Positions 63,584 to 64,000 of a DNA stretch of 64,000 nucleotides are shown one piece after another. The first letter of the stretch is position 1; every line of letters starts with the position of its first letter. The stretch is from contig NZ_JAAXYH010000004.1 of NCBI RefSeq assembly GCF_012911865.1, positions 1 through 64,000 on the forward strand, in the 5' to 3' direction. The position numbers and the translations under genes were made by a program. This DNA is from Shewanella salipaludis. GTDB lineage: Bacteria; Pseudomonadota; Gammaproteobacteria; Enterobacterales; Shewanellaceae. A model generated the notes under the pieces. The model worked only from the letters and a program-made list of their open reading frames with translations. It searched no databases and was not told the origin of the DNA.

Positions 63584-64000
63584 CGGCTCAGGCGCACACT
63601 CACACTCAGGCACATACTCCCCAAGGCGCCGCCTGTGGCGCGGGCGATGGGGTTAACAGGGCGCTGATCCTGCCGGGAGGCGGCCTGCGTTTATCCTATG
63701 CCGCAGGCGCCATGGCGGAGATCTTTGCCCGGGGTCTGACCTTCCAGCACATGGATGGCACCTCGGGCGGCTCGCTGAACCTGGCCATGCTGTTATCCGG
63801 ATTAGAAATAGAGGAGATCTGCGACCGTTGGCGCAGCCTGCGGATGCGCGATACTTTGTCTTTGATGCCCCTGAGCAATTACCTCTGGCCGGGGAGCTTC
63901 GTCGCCGCCATGTCTGCCAGGGCCTTTCGCAACAAGGTCTATCCGCACCTGGGCATAGATTTTGTTAAAATCCGCACCGCCGAAGGGCTGCAAGCCACCT
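63580..64000 (+). CDS. patatin-like phospholipase (partial, runs past window)
   Basis: ATG 63580-63582 overlaps the upstream stop. The first 140 residues show the patatin oxyanion GGGLRLSYAAGAM and nucleophile GTSGGS (G-x-S-x-G); the catalytic Asp lies beyond the window. Patatins release fatty acids from phospholipids or other lipids. No signal peptide; His-rich start (AHTHTQAHTPQ). Third gene of the likely lipid operon that continues to the right. Confidence 0.88.
   Translation, partial: MTAQAHTHTQAHTPQGAACGAGDGVNRALILPGGGLRLSYAAGAMAEIFARGLTFQHMDGTSGGSLNLAMLLSGLEIEEICDRWRSLRMRDTLSLMPLSNYLWPGSFVAAMSARAFRNKVYPHLGIDFVKIRTAEGLQAT

Overview
The window reads as the chromosome of a gammaproteobacterium, most probably a Shewanella: gor-prlC, rlmJ/rsmJ, envZ-ompR, greB, tex, bioH, comF and nfuA are all present as close gammaproteobacterial orthologues, and the core is fairly GC-rich with frequent ATA isoleucine codons. 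No rRNA, tRNA or CRISPR array was seen. The species assignment is inference from protein content only.

Layout. (1) 1-4.4 kb is an AT-rich, decayed accessory region: the end of an IS3-type transposase abutting a truncated REP-associated transposase (RAYT), a 1.8 kb module bracketed by 33-34 bp direct repeats with what looks like an orphan adhesin/polymorphic-toxin fragment and small membrane proteins, then a minus-strand run of small genes separated by integron attC-like palindromes. (2) 4.4-21.9 kb is core-like: gor, prlC, a thioesterase, a GST, a Tag-family glycosylase, an RND efflux pair, LemA, a lytic transglycosylase, the two 'J' rRNA methyltransferases (rlmJ, rsmJ) and the three-gene AmmeMemoRadiSam system (amrS, amrB, amrA). 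(3) 21.97-30.5 kb is a second accessory block. A diheme cytochrome c and a coiled-coil porin lie between amrA and a decayed copy of the amrA 3' end at 25.2 kb. Next comes a 1431-residue NACHT-type NTPase with a C-terminal PD-(D/E)XK-like motif, a good candidate for a single-gene anti-phage system. (4) 30.5-36.6 kb holds a DUF2087 protein, a GNAT acetyltransferase, a peroxiredoxin, a chemoreceptor and envZ-ompR.

(5) 36.8-53.2 kb separates ompR from greB, which are neighbours in Escherichia coli. It carries an AttEFGH-like ABC transporter plus secreted lipocalin-like hydrolase, a copper-resistance locus and modABC. The copper locus has a divergent CopR/CopS two-component system, multicopper oxidase CopA, CopB, a Met/His-rich small protein, a cytochrome c, a P1B ATPase and an NTF2-like protein. 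A CusR/CopR-type operator lies in the divergent promoter. (6) 53.4-61.4 kb returns to conserved order: greB, a TPP-dependent decarboxylase, tex, a disordered hypothetical, bioH, comF, nfuA. (7) 61.6-64 kb begins a likely lipid-related operon (alpha/beta hydrolase, acetoacetate-decarboxylase-family protein, patatin) that runs off the window.

Working together: the copper genes form a sensing, periplasmic oxidation/sequestration and export pathway; modABC imports molybdate; amrS/B/A is a conserved module of unresolved chemistry; the two accessory blocks supply most of the unexplained biology.
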